In this document: piece by piece, positions 45,051 through 53,641 of the stretch
Layout: every line of letters starts with the position of its first letter
Position numbering within the stretch: the first letter of the stretch is position 1
Assembly: GCF_028751195.1 (NCBI RefSeq)
Contig: NZ_CP066784.1
Location: 3,162,001 to 3,226,000, forward strand
Length of the DNA: 64,000 nt
Reading direction: 5' to 3'
DNA from: Alicyclobacillus sp. ALC3
GTDB lineage: Bacteria; Bacillota; Bacilli; Alicyclobacillales; Alicyclobacillaceae
Notes under the pieces: generated by a model
The model's database searches: none
Told to the model about the DNA's origin: nothing
The model's input: the letters and a program-made list of their open reading frames with translations, nothing else
Made by a program: the position numbers and the translations under genes

Positions 45051-45992
45051 ATGTTAATTGTACTCGCTCTGGTTGTTATAGCGTTCTCTGTTGTGATTGG
45101 AATCCAATACCACGCTTATCGGACAAGAAGTGCCTTGCTCGACCATATTCACAAGCGGTTGACTGACATCATTTCGAGTGACACTCAAGAGAAACTCCTC
45201 GCCTTTACATCAGATGACCAACTGATTCCCATTTTGAAAGACGTTAATCAATTGCTCGAACATCATCAGCAAGAAGCTGCCAACTTCGTGAGGATGGAAC
45301 AATCGATGCGGAAGATGCTATCCAATATATCTCACGATTTAAAAACTCCTCTTACAGTGGTGCTCGGCTATCTCGAGGCCATCACTTTAGATCCGGACAT
45401 GAACGAGGAAGAACGTAAACTCTTGCTGTCTAAAGTGTATGGCAAAGCGCAGGATGTACTAAATCTGGTTCGTCGGTTTTTCGACCTGGCAAGAATCGAG
45501 TCAGGGGACCAGGCAGTCCCACTTTCGCCTATTCATATGAACGAAATTTGTGAAAGAAATATCCTTAGCTTCTACGATACGCTTACCGTCAGGGGTTTCG
45601 GCGTAACCATCGAGATTCCACACCAACCAATCTATGCGTGGGGCAACGAAGAGGCGTTGGATCGAGTCTTAACAAACTTGATCGCGAATGCAGTCCAGCA
45701 TGGTGCGGAGGGAATGGTAGTCGGATTGACATTGCGAAGTGATGGCGAGTTTCTGTTCGTCGACGTCTGGGACCGCGGGAAGGGGATTGATGAGTTGTAT
45801 CAAGATAGGGTGTTCGAGCGAATGTATACGCTAGAGGATTCTCGCAATAAAGCGTATCAGGGAAGCGGACTTGGGCTGACCATTACGAAACGACTTGTGG
45901 AAGCGCAGGGCGGGACAATACACATCGACAGCAAGCCGTACGATAAAACAGTGTTCACAATTCGACTAAAACGTATCTCCTTTACGACTTAA
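45051..45992 (+). CDS. Sensor histidine kinase
   Basis: A 313-residue kinase with only one N-terminal membrane helix (LIVLALVVIAFSVVIGIQY) and no sizeable outer domain. The HisKA box is SNISHDLKTPLTVVLGYLEAI. The ATPase part has ALDRVLTNLIANAVQHG (N box), VWDRGKGI (G1) and GSGLGLTITKRLVEAQGG (G2). Kinases with so little outside usually sense in or through the membrane, often via their ABC partner. AAGGATAAGGG precedes the ATG. Co-transcribed with the regulator. Confidence 0.92.
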   Translation: MLIVLALVVIAFSVVIGIQYHAYRTRSALLDHIHKRLTDIISSDTQEKLLAFTSDDQLIPILKDVNQLLEHHQQEAANFVRMEQSMRKMLSNISHDLKTPLTVVLGYLEAITLDPDMNEEERKLLLSKVYGKAQDVLNLVRRFFDLARIESGDQAVPLSPIHMNEICERNILSFYDTLTVRGFGVTIEIPHQPIYAWGNEEALDRVLTNLIANAVQHGAEGMVVGLTLRSDGEFLFVDVWDRGKGIDELYQDRVFERMYTLEDSRNKAYQGSGLGLTITKRLVEAQGGTIHIDSKPYDKTVFTIRLKRISFTT

Positions 45993-46022
45993 GGAATTTT
46001 TAGTGATTGGATAAGAAAAAAG

Positions 46023-46037
46023 AGAACTTCGCGTTCT
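46023..46037. promoter_or_regulatory. Inverted repeat ahead of the ABC exporter genes
   Basis: AGAAC-TTCGC-GTTCT lies 41 bases before the exporter start, between the kinase and ABC genes. It could be the binding site of the neighbouring response regulator or a small hairpin. The TACAAT at 46041-46046 might be a -10 box, but no -35 is clear. Confidence 0.4.
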
Positions 46038-46077
46038 AGAATACAATTTACAAAGAGCAAAGGAGGTAAAGAACATC

Positions 46078-46998
46078 GTGTATGCGGTAAGAACGAAGCA
46101 ATTGACCCGGACTTACAGAGGCAAGGAAGTGGTTTCCGGTGTCAACTTAAACATTAAGAAGGGAGAAATCTACGGATTGTTGGGTCCGAATGGAGCGGGT
46201 AAGACAACAGTCATGAAGATGCTCACCCACTTGGTGAAACCAACGTCGGGTGAGATTGAAGTTTTCGGTGAACGACTGACCGACCTATCATACAGGCAGA
46301 TGGGCAGAATGGGCACCATCATAGAATACCCAATCTTCTACGAAAGGCTTACCGCTTTTGAAAACCTGGATTTGCATCGCGAATACATGGGTTACTACAA
46401 TAAACGATCGATTCCTGAATCGTTAGAGTTAGTGAAATTAGAGGGTAGCAAAAACAAACCTGTGAAGGAATTTTCGCTCGGGATGAAGCAACGTCTTGGA
46501 ATTGCACGGGCAATCTTAACGAAGCCAGAGCTACTCATTCTCGATGAACCCATGAACGGTCTTGATCCGTTAGGCATCAAAGATTTCCGAGATCTATTTA
46601 AGATGCTATGCAAAGAGTACGGCACTACGATTCTTATCTCGAGCCATATTCTTGGTGAAATTGAACTGATAGCCGACACCATTGCTGTGATGAATAACGG
46701 AGCGTTGATTCAGGAGGTCTCCATGGAGTATGTCGCAGGGCAAACGGCGGACTATATAGAAATTCAGACCGACGAAGTCAATCAAGCAGCGTACGTACTC
46801 GATAATGATTTGAATTTGTCAAATATTCGAGTCGTGGATGATGGGCGGTTACGCATCTACGATCGCAGCGTACCTCAAAGCGAGGTTATGAAGTCGTTGG
46901 TCATGCACGGGGTGCCGATTGAGTCAGCGCATAAAAAACGAGGGTCGCTGGAAGATTACTTTCTGGACATCCTAAGTGGAGGTAGCGGCGATGCCTAA
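46078..46998 (+). CDS. ABC transporter ATP-binding protein (BcrA / lantibiotic-protection type)
   Basis: A 306-residue ATPase. Walker A GLLGPNGAGKTTVMKML, Q-loop region GTIIEYPIFYERLTAFENL with the IIEYP typical of bacitracin and lantibiotic exporters, signature FSLGMKQRLGIARAIL, Walker B LLILDEPMNGLDPLG, H-loop ISSHILGEI. A C-terminal extension of about 80 residues follows. GGAGG precedes the GTG at 46078. It overlaps the permease gene and would move peptide antibiotics off the membrane; the substrate is inferred. Confidence 0.92.
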   Translation: MYAVRTKQLTRTYRGKEVVSGVNLNIKKGEIYGLLGPNGAGKTTVMKMLTHLVKPTSGEIEVFGERLTDLSYRQMGRMGTIIEYPIFYERLTAFENLDLHREYMGYYNKRSIPESLELVKLEGSKNKPVKEFSLGMKQRLGIARAILTKPELLILDEPMNGLDPLGIKDFRDLFKMLCKEYGTTILISSHILGEIELIADTIAVMNNGALIQEVSMEYVAGQTADYIEIQTDEVNQAAYVLDNDLNLSNIRVVDDGRLRIYDRSVPQSEVMKSLVMHGVPIESAHKKRGSLEDYFLDILSGGSGDA

Positions 46999-47689
46999 GC
47001 TCGTGAGACTTGAACTGCGCAAGTTTGACATTAGACCGTACACTCGGGCGGCGGTCATAGGGACTATCCTGATTTTTATCCTAGTAAGTGGTTTGAGTAT
47101 CAATGTTCAGATGAGACAATCTGTGCCCTTATTGGGTTATGATTCGGTATTTTCGGTCATAGAGACGCTCGTTCGAGCGATGTATGTCGTACTCGCAGCG
47201 GTCATCATCTCACGGCTCGTCATTGACGAGTTTCGCAACAAAACGATTACGGTGATGTTTACGTATCCCATCAATCGCCAAATGGTGATGGTCGCGAAGT
47301 TGAGTGTCGTCATAGTGTTTACTTTAATCGGGAACATTGCGAGTTGCTTATTGGTTGCTGCAGCCTTCGCGACATTGAATCACGTGGAAGGTGTGATTCC
47401 AGGCTTGCTGACGTGGTCCGTTGCAGAGAGGTTTTTCATCGTGGTTCTCACGAACGCTTTAGCAACTAGCTTCTTAAGTTTGATCCCGCTGTATTTTGGC
47501 ATGCGCAAACATTCCGTCGCGACGACCATCACATCATCGGTCCTCGTTGCGGCACTCGTCTGCCAAAACATCGGCGGAGTTACCCTATACTCCATCATCG
47601 CAGTACCCATAAGTTTAGCAATTCTTGGCGCCGTGATTGGTTACCTGTCCATTCGCAACATTGAACATGTGGATGTTCTGAAGTCGTAA
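46991..47689 (+). CDS. ABC-2 type permease of the peptide-antibiotic exporter
   Basis: A 232-residue membrane protein with six hydrophobic segments, starting VRLELRKFDIRPYTRAAVIGTILIFILVS and including SRLVIDEFRNKTITVMFTYPINRQMVMVAKL. That segment is the conserved ABC-2/BcrB cytoplasmic part. GGAGG precedes the ATG, which lies within the end of the ATPase gene. Together they form a simple one-ATPase, one-permease exporter. Confidence 0.88.
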   Translation: MPKLVRLELRKFDIRPYTRAAVIGTILIFILVSGLSINVQMRQSVPLLGYDSVFSVIETLVRAMYVVLAAVIISRLVIDEFRNKTITVMFTYPINRQMVMVAKLSVVIVFTLIGNIASCLLVAAAFATLNHVEGVIPGLLTWSVAERFFIVVLTNALATSFLSLIPLYFGMRKHSVATTITSSVLVAALVCQNIGGVTLYSIIAVPISLAILGAVIGYLSIRNIEHVDVLKS

Positions 47690-47707
47690 GGGGAGGTGAC
47701 GGTTTGG

Positions 47708-47881
47708 ATGTTAACGCAAGTGGTTAGATGGACATTGTTGCTATGCGTAGCTTCGACTCTCTTAAACATACTGTTATATTTGGGGACTGGAAACCGAGGT
47801 GACCTGACGAACCTGTTGGGTGATGCAGGTTTGGCGATACTGGCTTTATTCGGGTTTTGGTTTACGAAAAGACGAAGGTAA
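47708..47881 (+). CDS. Small membrane protein at the end of the ABC operon
   Basis: A 57-residue protein with two helices, VVRWTLLLCVASTLLNILLYLG and LLGDAGLAILALFGFWF, ending in KRRR. GGGGAGGTGA at 47691-47699 with an eight-base spacer before the ATG is a very good ribosome site, and it starts 18 bases after the permease. It may be an accessory or immunity-type peptide; no family recognised. Confidence 0.65.
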   Translation: MLTQVVRWTLLLCVASTLLNILLYLGTGNRGDLTNLLGDAGLAILALFGFWFTKRRR

Positions 47882-48232
47882 GAATAGGGACGACTGACAG
47901 TCCCGCAGACATTCGCGTGGGACGTTTCCGCTCCTAAGTCCCTTTATCTAAGTGTTTTTGGATCATTATCTTTGGAACTGGTCAGATTTAGAGGAAATGA
48001 AAATGCTTTAGGCGTGTGTGGGGATATGATGCGCTGTACCGGAAGTAAAGCGCAAACTGTAGCAGAGTGCGGCATGAATTTGAAATCAACTACACTTGAC
48101 GCCTCGCTTTGGCGTAATACATCATTGCATCTCTGCTATTTCGGAGTGCGAGGTCAGGAATGTTCTCCCGACCGCAAACACCTACGTGCTAAAGAATTAC
48201 TACCGACCCTCGGTTAACTTCTGAGATGATTT
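47882..48232. other. Gap with a small hairpin, no recognised gene
   Basis: GGGAC-GACTGACA-GTCCC at 47887-47904 could form a hairpin just after the operon but lacks a T-run. No other feature is supported up to the hicB remnant. Confidence 0.4.
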
Positions 48233-48639
48233 TCATACTCGGTCCCTCACGCCGAGGTACTGTTTCAACGCATCCTGGAGCAGGTGTGAGAAGTTCACAT
48301 GCTGGTCAACGGCCAAGTCGTCAAGCCACTTCGGAATGGTCAACGTCGTTTTGACAGCCCTCTGCTCTATTTCGTCGCGAAAAGGTGGCATTCACACCTC
48401 AACCAGAACGATGGCTTGATTCTCAGCAACTCGCAGTTTGTGGATTGGCGTTGGCTCCGAAATCGGATCGCCATCTTGCTCCATACCGTAGAGGTGAAGT
48501 GCCATGGCTTCACGAGCGTTCTTTACTGCCTCCTCAGTTGTGCTGGCACACGGCAGACAACCGGAAAGGTCGGAAACTCGATTGAGATGCCATCATCAGC
48601 ATAATCAAAGATTGCCGGGTACACATATCGGTCCTTTGC
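48233..48639 (-). pseudogene. hicB: hicB-like antitoxin gene, broken
   Basis: Reading the minus strand gives KDRYVYPAIFDYADDGISIEF, a one-base loss at FPTFP (where FPGCLP is expected), then ASTTEEAVKNAREAMALHLY. It continues to VLVEV, TGA in place of the Trp of the usual VWMPPFRDE, and then TTLTIPKWLDDLAVDQHVNF and LLQDALKQYLGV, the C-terminal ribbon-helix-helix. This is a HicB antitoxin in every part but with two lesions. It follows the hicA remnant on the same strand. Confidence 0.85.
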
Positions 48640-48865
48640 CCTTTCCGCCGGGCAGGCGAGTATTAGAGGTGAATCCGTTATCGCGGGGCTGCAGTCCAGC
48701 GTGCTTGAATATACTTCGAACCGTCCCAATTGGTACATCTTTCACAGAGTGGGTTATAGTGACTTTGCCTGGTTTCGTTGGATGCTTGTATTGGTGCTGG
48801 TCACCTGCGGCTCTGACGAAGTACCATCCGTCCGCTGTGATGATTTGTATAAGGTCTCGGGACGA
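48605..48865 (-). pseudogene. hicA: hicA-like toxin gene, start codon lost
   Basis: The minus strand encodes SSRDLIQIITADGWYFVRAA, then HQYKHPTKPGKVTIT and KDVPIGTVRSIFKHAGL, a HicA mRNA interferase with the conserved GWYFVR and KHPTKPG. The ATG expected before SSRDL is replaced by ATT through apparent loss of one base, and no stop follows GL, so the frame runs on into hicB. The toxin is most likely not made. Confidence 0.8.
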
Positions 48866-49255
48866 ATGGCTTTTGATGAAAACTAGTTACCAGTGCCGCA
48901 TGACGTCAAACTGGGCCAAATATAATCCGGGATCTTCTCAATGTGTTATGCTCTACTTAGCCAACGGGCACGTGAGTTGAAAAAACTACATGCAAGGCTT
49001 CAGTCTCAATCACCAACATACAGCCATCGCGTACCAGTAAGACACCATTTTGAATGGTCATTCCGGCAAAACAACCACCATCACGGATAAAGCCACAATT
49101 GAACATGTCGTTGGCAATCTTGACTCATCCCGGTTTAGAAAGCCGTCATTCAGCACTCGCTTAACTAGAGTGTCAAGTAGCACACCAGACTGCCGTTGCT
49201 GAGGCAGGTAGTTCTAGGTGCGGACTCCCGAGCACCGTAGAGGAGGGGATTGGTT
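48866..49255. other. Gap with no supported gene
   Basis: A 49-codon open frame on the minus strand (49106 to 48957, MFNCGFIRDGGCFAGMTIQN onward) has no ribosome site and is not counted as a gene. GAGGAGGGG at the right end belongs to the next gene. Confidence 0.4.
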
Positions 49256-49783
49256 GTGCGGGTGCACAGAATGAAGATGGGTACAGTGCTCGTGGCCATC
49301 GCGTTGGTGGTGGCGAGTGCGGGGCTTCCGACTGCACTGGCACAGGGCACAGTTGGGTCTGATGTCACTCCGAAGGTGACGGGACCCGTGGTCACGATGG
49401 CGGACTCTTTCTGGCACGATGAGGTGATCGAATTTGGGGGGAGGCTGAACCAGTGGCATGTGACACTAGGCCTCGCCGACGGGAAAACCTTCTCCTTCAA
49501 GACCATACAGACAGCGAAGAATGGGATGGCACTGGGGAGGTACTTCACCGATGTTTCCAATGTGAATCTGGGTGAAGATGAAGCCGGTATTGCTGTTGGT
49601 GCAGCCGCGGGGTGCATCGTACTGGCTGTGTTCGCTGCGCCTGCGGGGGCAGTCCTCGCCGCCGGCGCAGCGTTGGTGGCACTGATGTGGGCGGCTGACC
49701 GCGCAATGGTTGCTAGCACCAGCCAGACCATTGCTATCACTGACTATTTCAACATTCCTGGAGCGCTGAAGGCAGCTCGGTGA
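49256..49783 (+). CDS. Secreted Gly/Ala-rich hydrophobic protein, bacteriocin-like
   Basis: About 175 residues. A Sec signal peptide (MKMGTVLVAIALVVASAGLPTALAQ, cleavage after ALA) is followed by a polar region. A hydrophobic Gly/Ala-rich stretch, AGIAVGAAAGCIVLAVFAAP then AGAVLAAGAALVALMWAA, comes next and resembles the membrane-inserting part of some bacteriocins and toxins. GAGGAGGGG with a seven-base spacer supports the GTG at 49256. A small membrane protein follows 36 bases later. I recognise no family; bacteriocin is a hypothesis from composition and neighbourhood. Confidence 0.65.
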   Translation: MRVHRMKMGTVLVAIALVVASAGLPTALAQGTVGSDVTPKVTGPVVTMADSFWHDEVIEFGGRLNQWHVTLGLADGKTFSFKTIQTAKNGMALGRYFTDVSNVNLGEDEAGIAVGAAAGCIVLAVFAAPAGAVLAAGAALVALMWAADRAMVASTSQTIAITDYFNIPGALKAAR

Positions 49784-49819
49784 CTGGCCGTCTGACAGAA
49801 ATGCGGGAGGGGAAGTCCT

Positions 49820-50092
49820 GTGTTTATTGAAATGGCGGTTGCCATAATGGCGGTCGGGCTAGCGGTGGCTGTCGTAATGATGATGGTGAAGTCTCCTCGA
49901 CCGATCGCGTGGAAGGCTCGCTGCTGTGTACTTGTCGTGTTCCTGCTGGGAGTAGTTGTGGCGTTTGTCGGATACACAGCAGAGCTACCTGCGTTGGTCT
50001 GGACAGGGCTGGCGATGTTGGGCGCGGACACTGTAGGATTCATCGTCGCGTTGTACCCCGAGTTGAAGGCAGTTCGGCCGCAACGCAAGTGA
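49820..50092 (+). CDS. Small three-helix membrane protein, possible immunity partner
   Basis: A 90-residue protein with helices at about 3-22 (IEMAVAIMAVGLAVAVVMMM), 33-52 (CCVLVVFLLGVVVAFVGYTA) and 56-76 (LVWTGLAMLGADTVGFIVAL), and a basic tail. GGGAGGGGAAG precedes the GTG at 49820. It follows the secreted hydrophobic protein on the same strand. Small membrane proteins of this size behind a bacteriocin gene often give self-protection, which is only inferred here. Confidence 0.62.
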   Translation: MFIEMAVAIMAVGLAVAVVMMMVKSPRPIAWKARCCVLVVFLLGVVVAFVGYTAELPALVWTGLAMLGADTVGFIVALYPELKAVRPQRK

Positions 50093-50219
50093 GGGTCACG
50101 GCAAACCGTGCCTTTGGATACGTTGTTGCACTACACCGAATACCCATACCATCGCCGTGAAATTCGCTAAGTAACTAAAGTTGCTAGTCGAAGCCTTAAC
50201 ACTGGCAGAGCTTCACGGT

Positions 50220-50960
50220 CTAGTCTCTCAGCTGAACCTCATAATCTGTAATGATCTTTCCATCGTACTGTATAATTTGCCCATTTTGATTCCTGTCGCA
50301 GAGGATAATGTCGGCACTCATCTGCCCTGCCGCTTCGGGAGATTTGACAAAGCCACCGAGTCCACCGGGTTCTAGGCCGTTCAATTCGGTTGCGACAGCG
50401 CCAGGCATAATGCCGAAAATCTGGCGGTGACTACCCATTTTTTTAAACTCGTGAGCGTAAGTCAGCGTCATCACGTTAAGTGCTGCCTTGCTCGTGATGT
50501 AAGCGAGTGGGTGCCAAAAGTCGGTCGGAGAAATCGGCACGGTGATGTTGACGATTTTCGCGTTGTCTGTCAGTACTGGCAGCAGACTTTTCATGAGTTC
50601 GTGTGTGCCGAGAAAATTTGTTTCCATTGTCGTACGCAAATCTTCAGTTGCATAGTCAAATGTGTGCTTTGTGAGGTCAAGCGCCGGGCGCCCCGACTTT
50701 ACACTATCAGGAATTCCAGCATTATTGACCAACATATCGAGAGAATCAATCACTGTACCCGCTGTGTGCAAGCTATCCAGATCATTCAAATCAATCTTGA
50801 TGAACGTTGCTGATATGCCTTCTGCGGCAAGTTTTTCGGCTGCTGCTTGCCCTCGGTTTGCATCCCGCGCCCCGACGAGAACGTCGTAGCCACGCTTTCC
50901 AAGACTTCGAGCGATTTCAAAACCGATTCCTTTATTTGCGCCTGTGATGAGTGCTTTCAT
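50220..50960 (-). CDS. Short-chain dehydrogenase/reductase
   Basis: A 246-residue NADP-type SDR. The cofactor motif is ALITGANKGIGFEIARSLGKRGYDVLVGARDANRGQ, then NNAG in MLVNNAGIPDS, and active site Ser (VNITVPIS region) with YITSKAALN. It resembles plant-type carbonyl reductases. AGAGGGAG precedes the ATG on the minus strand. It lies 64 bases after a TetR-type repressor gene on the same strand, so it is probably repressed by it and induced by a small molecule. Confidence 0.9.
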   Translation of the reverse strand: MKALITGANKGIGFEIARSLGKRGYDVLVGARDANRGQAAAEKLAAEGISATFIKIDLNDLDSLHTAGTVIDSLDMLVNNAGIPDSVKSGRPALDLTKHTFDYATEDLRTTMETNFLGTHELMKSLLPVLTDNAKIVNITVPISPTDFWHPLAYITSKAALNVMTLTYAHEFKKMGSHRQIFGIMPGAVATELNGLEPGGLGGFVKSPEAAGQMSADIILCDRNQNGQIIQYDGKIITDYEVQLRD

Positions 50961-51024
50961 AGCAATCTCCCTCTCGTTTTTTACTTGATGCAAAGACAAC
51001 ACAACTTCATCAACCATACAGGTA

Positions 51025-51591
51025 TCACGTAAGCATTCGCCAAAACGCCTCAAATCCTCTGATACAATGTGTTTCTGCGTTCGCTGGGTCGTCGATCATG
51101 AAACCGATTGTGGCTTCAGCCAATCCACTCATGAGTGCGGCGATGAATTTCAGTGGAGTATCACGCATAGGGCCGTTTGCCCTACTCTGTTCAATCAGCT
51201 GGCTGATTCCTGCGAATGCAGCATCAACTGCCTGATGGTTTTCTGGAGTGATATCGTCTGATGCGGTCAACTGTACGAGGGCCCGTTGTTTCTCGGGGAA
51301 GGAAACGGCCCAATGGCCCCAACGTGACCATACATGGAGCATTTGTTCGCGGATGCCGCTCTCGACGGCGAGTCCCCCTAAAGCAACCTCAGCTATCTCC
51401 TCCTTAAGCTCCACATAGAGTCGATTATATAATTCGGCCTTGGTTTCGAAGTAGGTGAATAAGGATCCGTTCGAGACGCCCGCTTCCTTAGCAATCATAG
51501 CTGTCGATGCGCCCAAGCCATGGGATGAGATTACGCGGGTCGCTGCTATAATAATTGCACTGCGCTTGTCGTCGCTTCGTGGTCTCGCCAT
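51025..51591 (-). CDS. TetR-family transcriptional regulator
   Basis: A 188-residue repressor. The N-terminal HTH is RSAIIIAATRVISSHGLGASTAMIAKEAGVSNGSLFTYFETKAEL, fully typical. The C-terminal ligand domain includes VWSRWGHWAVSFPEKQRAL. TTGGAGCG precedes the ATG at 51591; an upstream in-frame start at 51621 has no site. It heads the TetR-SDR pair and likely controls it; its operator should lie in 51592-51700. Confidence 0.92.
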   Translation of the reverse strand: MARPRSDDKRSAIIIAATRVISSHGLGASTAMIAKEAGVSNGSLFTYFETKAELYNRLYVELKEEIAEVALGGLAVESGIREQMLHVWSRWGHWAVSFPEKQRALVQLTASDDITPENHQAVDAAFAGISQLIEQSRANGPMRDTPLKFIAALMSGLAEATIGFMIDDPANAETHCIRGFEAFWRMLT

Positions 51592-51768
51592 ATTTCGTTC
51601 GCTCCAATCTGGATTACCCACATACTATAAAAGAGTGTTTAGTTAGTCAATACTAAGCTTTGGTTCATTTGAGGACAGTTAAACATTAGTGAGAATGGGC
51701 AACAACATACTAACCCGTTCACTCGTCCTGGGTGTCGGCAAAGTGGCTGACTTGGTTAGACCGAAAAC

Positions 51769-52341
51769 TCATAAGCCAGCCAGCCATATTGACGTGTTTA
51801 CCCAATTGAATAGGTTGTCCTGCACGTTTCCGGGTACCCAGTCGTACATCGGGGCGATTTCAGAGAGCAATCCCGTATCTCCCTCAAATCTATATCGCAC
51901 GGACTTGCGAGGAATAACGGCCCGAGGTTGCCAAATTACGTCCAGAACGTTGTCTAACACGTACAATCGGATGTTTTGGCCTTGTATTTGCCACTTTACC
52001 CGAGAAAACGGATTCGGACCATTCACGATTTCGTGACTCCAACCGTCTGGAACGAACGCGTTGTTGCCTGCCATCATAGGCCGATTTTTCGTGAATCCAT
52101 AAACAGCGGTAAAGTGCATCCACGGACGCATAAATGTATAGGTTCCGACGCCTACGGAAATGAAGTCAGTCTTATCGATGTACTCGCGAATGACTTGATC
52201 TCGATTACGTGGCGGAATTTTTTGCACTGGCAAAGTGACAAAGCTGAAATTCTTCAGCACAGGTTCAGAAAAACCTATTGTAAGACGCGTCTCCGGCAAG
52301 ATGCCAAAGTCACTAGTGTCGTACAACACAAGCACATTCAT
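51769..52341 (-). CDS. Hypothetical protein, 190 residues
   Basis: Soluble protein starting MNVLVLYDTSDFGILPETRL and containing KIPPRNRDQVIREYIDKTDF, aromatic-rich FMRPWMHFTAVYGFTKNRPM and IRLYVLDNVLDVIWQPRAVI. GGAGGAATGCGCC precedes the ATG. The first residues hint at a flavodoxin-like or glycosyltransferase-like strand but there is no motif I can name. Transcribed leftwards, separate from the TetR-SDR pair by 177 bases. Confidence 0.6.
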   Translation of the reverse strand: MNVLVLYDTSDFGILPETRLTIGFSEPVLKNFSFVTLPVQKIPPRNRDQVIREYIDKTDFISVGVGTYTFMRPWMHFTAVYGFTKNRPMMAGNNAFVPDGWSHEIVNGPNPFSRVKWQIQGQNIRLYVLDNVLDVIWQPRAVIPRKSVRYRFEGDTGLLSEIAPMYDWVPGNVQDNLFNWVNTSIWLAGL

Positions 52342-52601
52342 GGCGCATTCCTCCACGGGCTACAGGTATGCGAAGAACCCAAATGATGTGACATCTGGGG
52401 TTCCGACATTACTCGGCCGATTGGCACATTTCCGACGCGACCTGTCGTGCAGCGTTCTGCATCGCCTCCCCTCGTGGTGAATGTTTACATCCTGGCTATG
52501 ACGTGAGATTGCACCGTTTGTACGATATGAAACGTGAAGTGCGGATTTGCGATCATGTGAGTGGTATAATTTAGAAAATTACTTAAAGTGGGATTCAGGA
52601 A

Positions 52602-52694
52602 ATGTCCAAGAACGAGAAGTTGGTCAAGCTGTTTCGCGTGCTATTCATCGTTGTGTTTGTTATTGTCTATTTTATTTCATTCAAAAAACTGTAA
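52602..52694 (+). CDS. Possible 30-residue membrane peptide
   Basis: The frame MSKNEKLVKLFRVLFIVVFV then IVYFISFKKL forms one hydrophobic helix with basic ends, a composition unlikely by chance. TATAAT at 52565-52570 is suitably placed as a -10 box, and CAGGAA just before the ATG is a weak ribosome site. Role unknown. Confidence 0.45.
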   Translation: MSKNEKLVKLFRVLFIVVFVIVYFISFKKL

Positions 52695-52837
52695 GTTCGG
52701 CGTGGCCGATTGCGCATCCGGACAATGAGCCATACGTCGCACGCGCGTTGAAATGCCGAGTAACAGGGGAGGGTCAGGCGTGGGGATGTCCGTCGGGATC
52801 ATAGTTTGTCACGGTAACTTTAACAAGGATATAGCTA

Positions 52838-53641
52838 ATGAGTGGGAATAGCGTAGCCGAAATCAAGTGGGCAGGCGCAATGGAGACCTTGATCGATCAA
52901 CCAACGGTGAAATTTTCTGGTCCAGTTGTACTGGGGATATACGGTGGCAATTCCAGCACAGGCGCACACAAGAATGAGGACGGTGCCTTGATATGGTCCG
53001 ATACTGATGCAGACTGGGAGTTCGCAGTGATATTGGACGGTCACAACACGTCTGAAAGTGTTCAACTCGTGCTAAATCACTTCGCACTTTGCAAGAGCGA
53101 TATCATGGAAATTCTAAACTCGGCGACACCAGACGTCTTTCAACACCTTCATGAGTACATCCGGGAATCCTTGTGTACCCTCGACACTTCGTCAGTTCAA
53201 GGCGAGTGTTCCTGCCTGACATTTGCGCGTCGGGGAGGGTATCTGTGGTGGTTAAATGTCGGGGACTGTGCATTGTACCTTCTGAACGAAGATTATGCAC
53301 GGTTAGGTCAGTACGCAGTAAATCAGAGAAGCTTTTTCGAATGGGTTGGACAAGTCAACACATTTAATCAGCCAATTCCGTGCTACAGTGCAGGCGTAAA
53401 ATCGCTGCGTCAGGGAAGAAACATCATACTCGCTTTGACAGACGGAGTACTGGAGTTTAAGGACAGTCCATTTGCGAGTCCAAAGCACGTGTACGACATG
53501 ATGTTTAGTTCAGAAGACATCGGAATTCAGGTTCGCGAGTTACTGGACGTCATCCACACTTCACAAGGAAGAGATAGCGCGACAGTCATTGCCTGGAATC
53601 GGAGATGCAACGACGTTGGACAGGTGCCATCGGACGTATGA
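52838..53641 (+). CDS. PP2C-like serine/threonine phosphatase domain protein
   Basis: A 267-residue single-domain protein with the order of PP2C motifs: STGAHKNEDGALIW (for R..NED), FAVILDGHNTSESV (for DGHGG), LWWLNVGDCALYLL (GDSRaYl-type), IILALTDGVLEFKD (TDGv) and DSATVIAWNRR (DN/DD.T). The metal Asp residues of DGH, TDG and the final DS are present, but Arg and the second Gly of DGHGG are not, so activity may differ. No kinase is adjacent. AAGGAT precedes the ATG. Confidence 0.75.
   Translation: MSGNSVAEIKWAGAMETLIDQPTVKFSGPVVLGIYGGNSSTGAHKNEDGALIWSDTDADWEFAVILDGHNTSESVQLVLNHFALCKSDIMEILNSATPDVFQHLHEYIRESLCTLDTSSVQGECSCLTFARRGGYLWWLNVGDCALYLLNEDYARLGQYAVNQRSFFEWVGQVNTFNQPIPCYSAGVKSLRQGRNIILALTDGVLEFKDSPFASPKHVYDMMFSSEDIGIQVRELLDVIHTSQGRDSATVIAWNRRCNDVGQVPSDV

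Noticed and set aside
47972..48217. 81-residue frame after the ABC operon
   Set aside because: Cys- and Arg-rich random-looking composition and no ribosome site.
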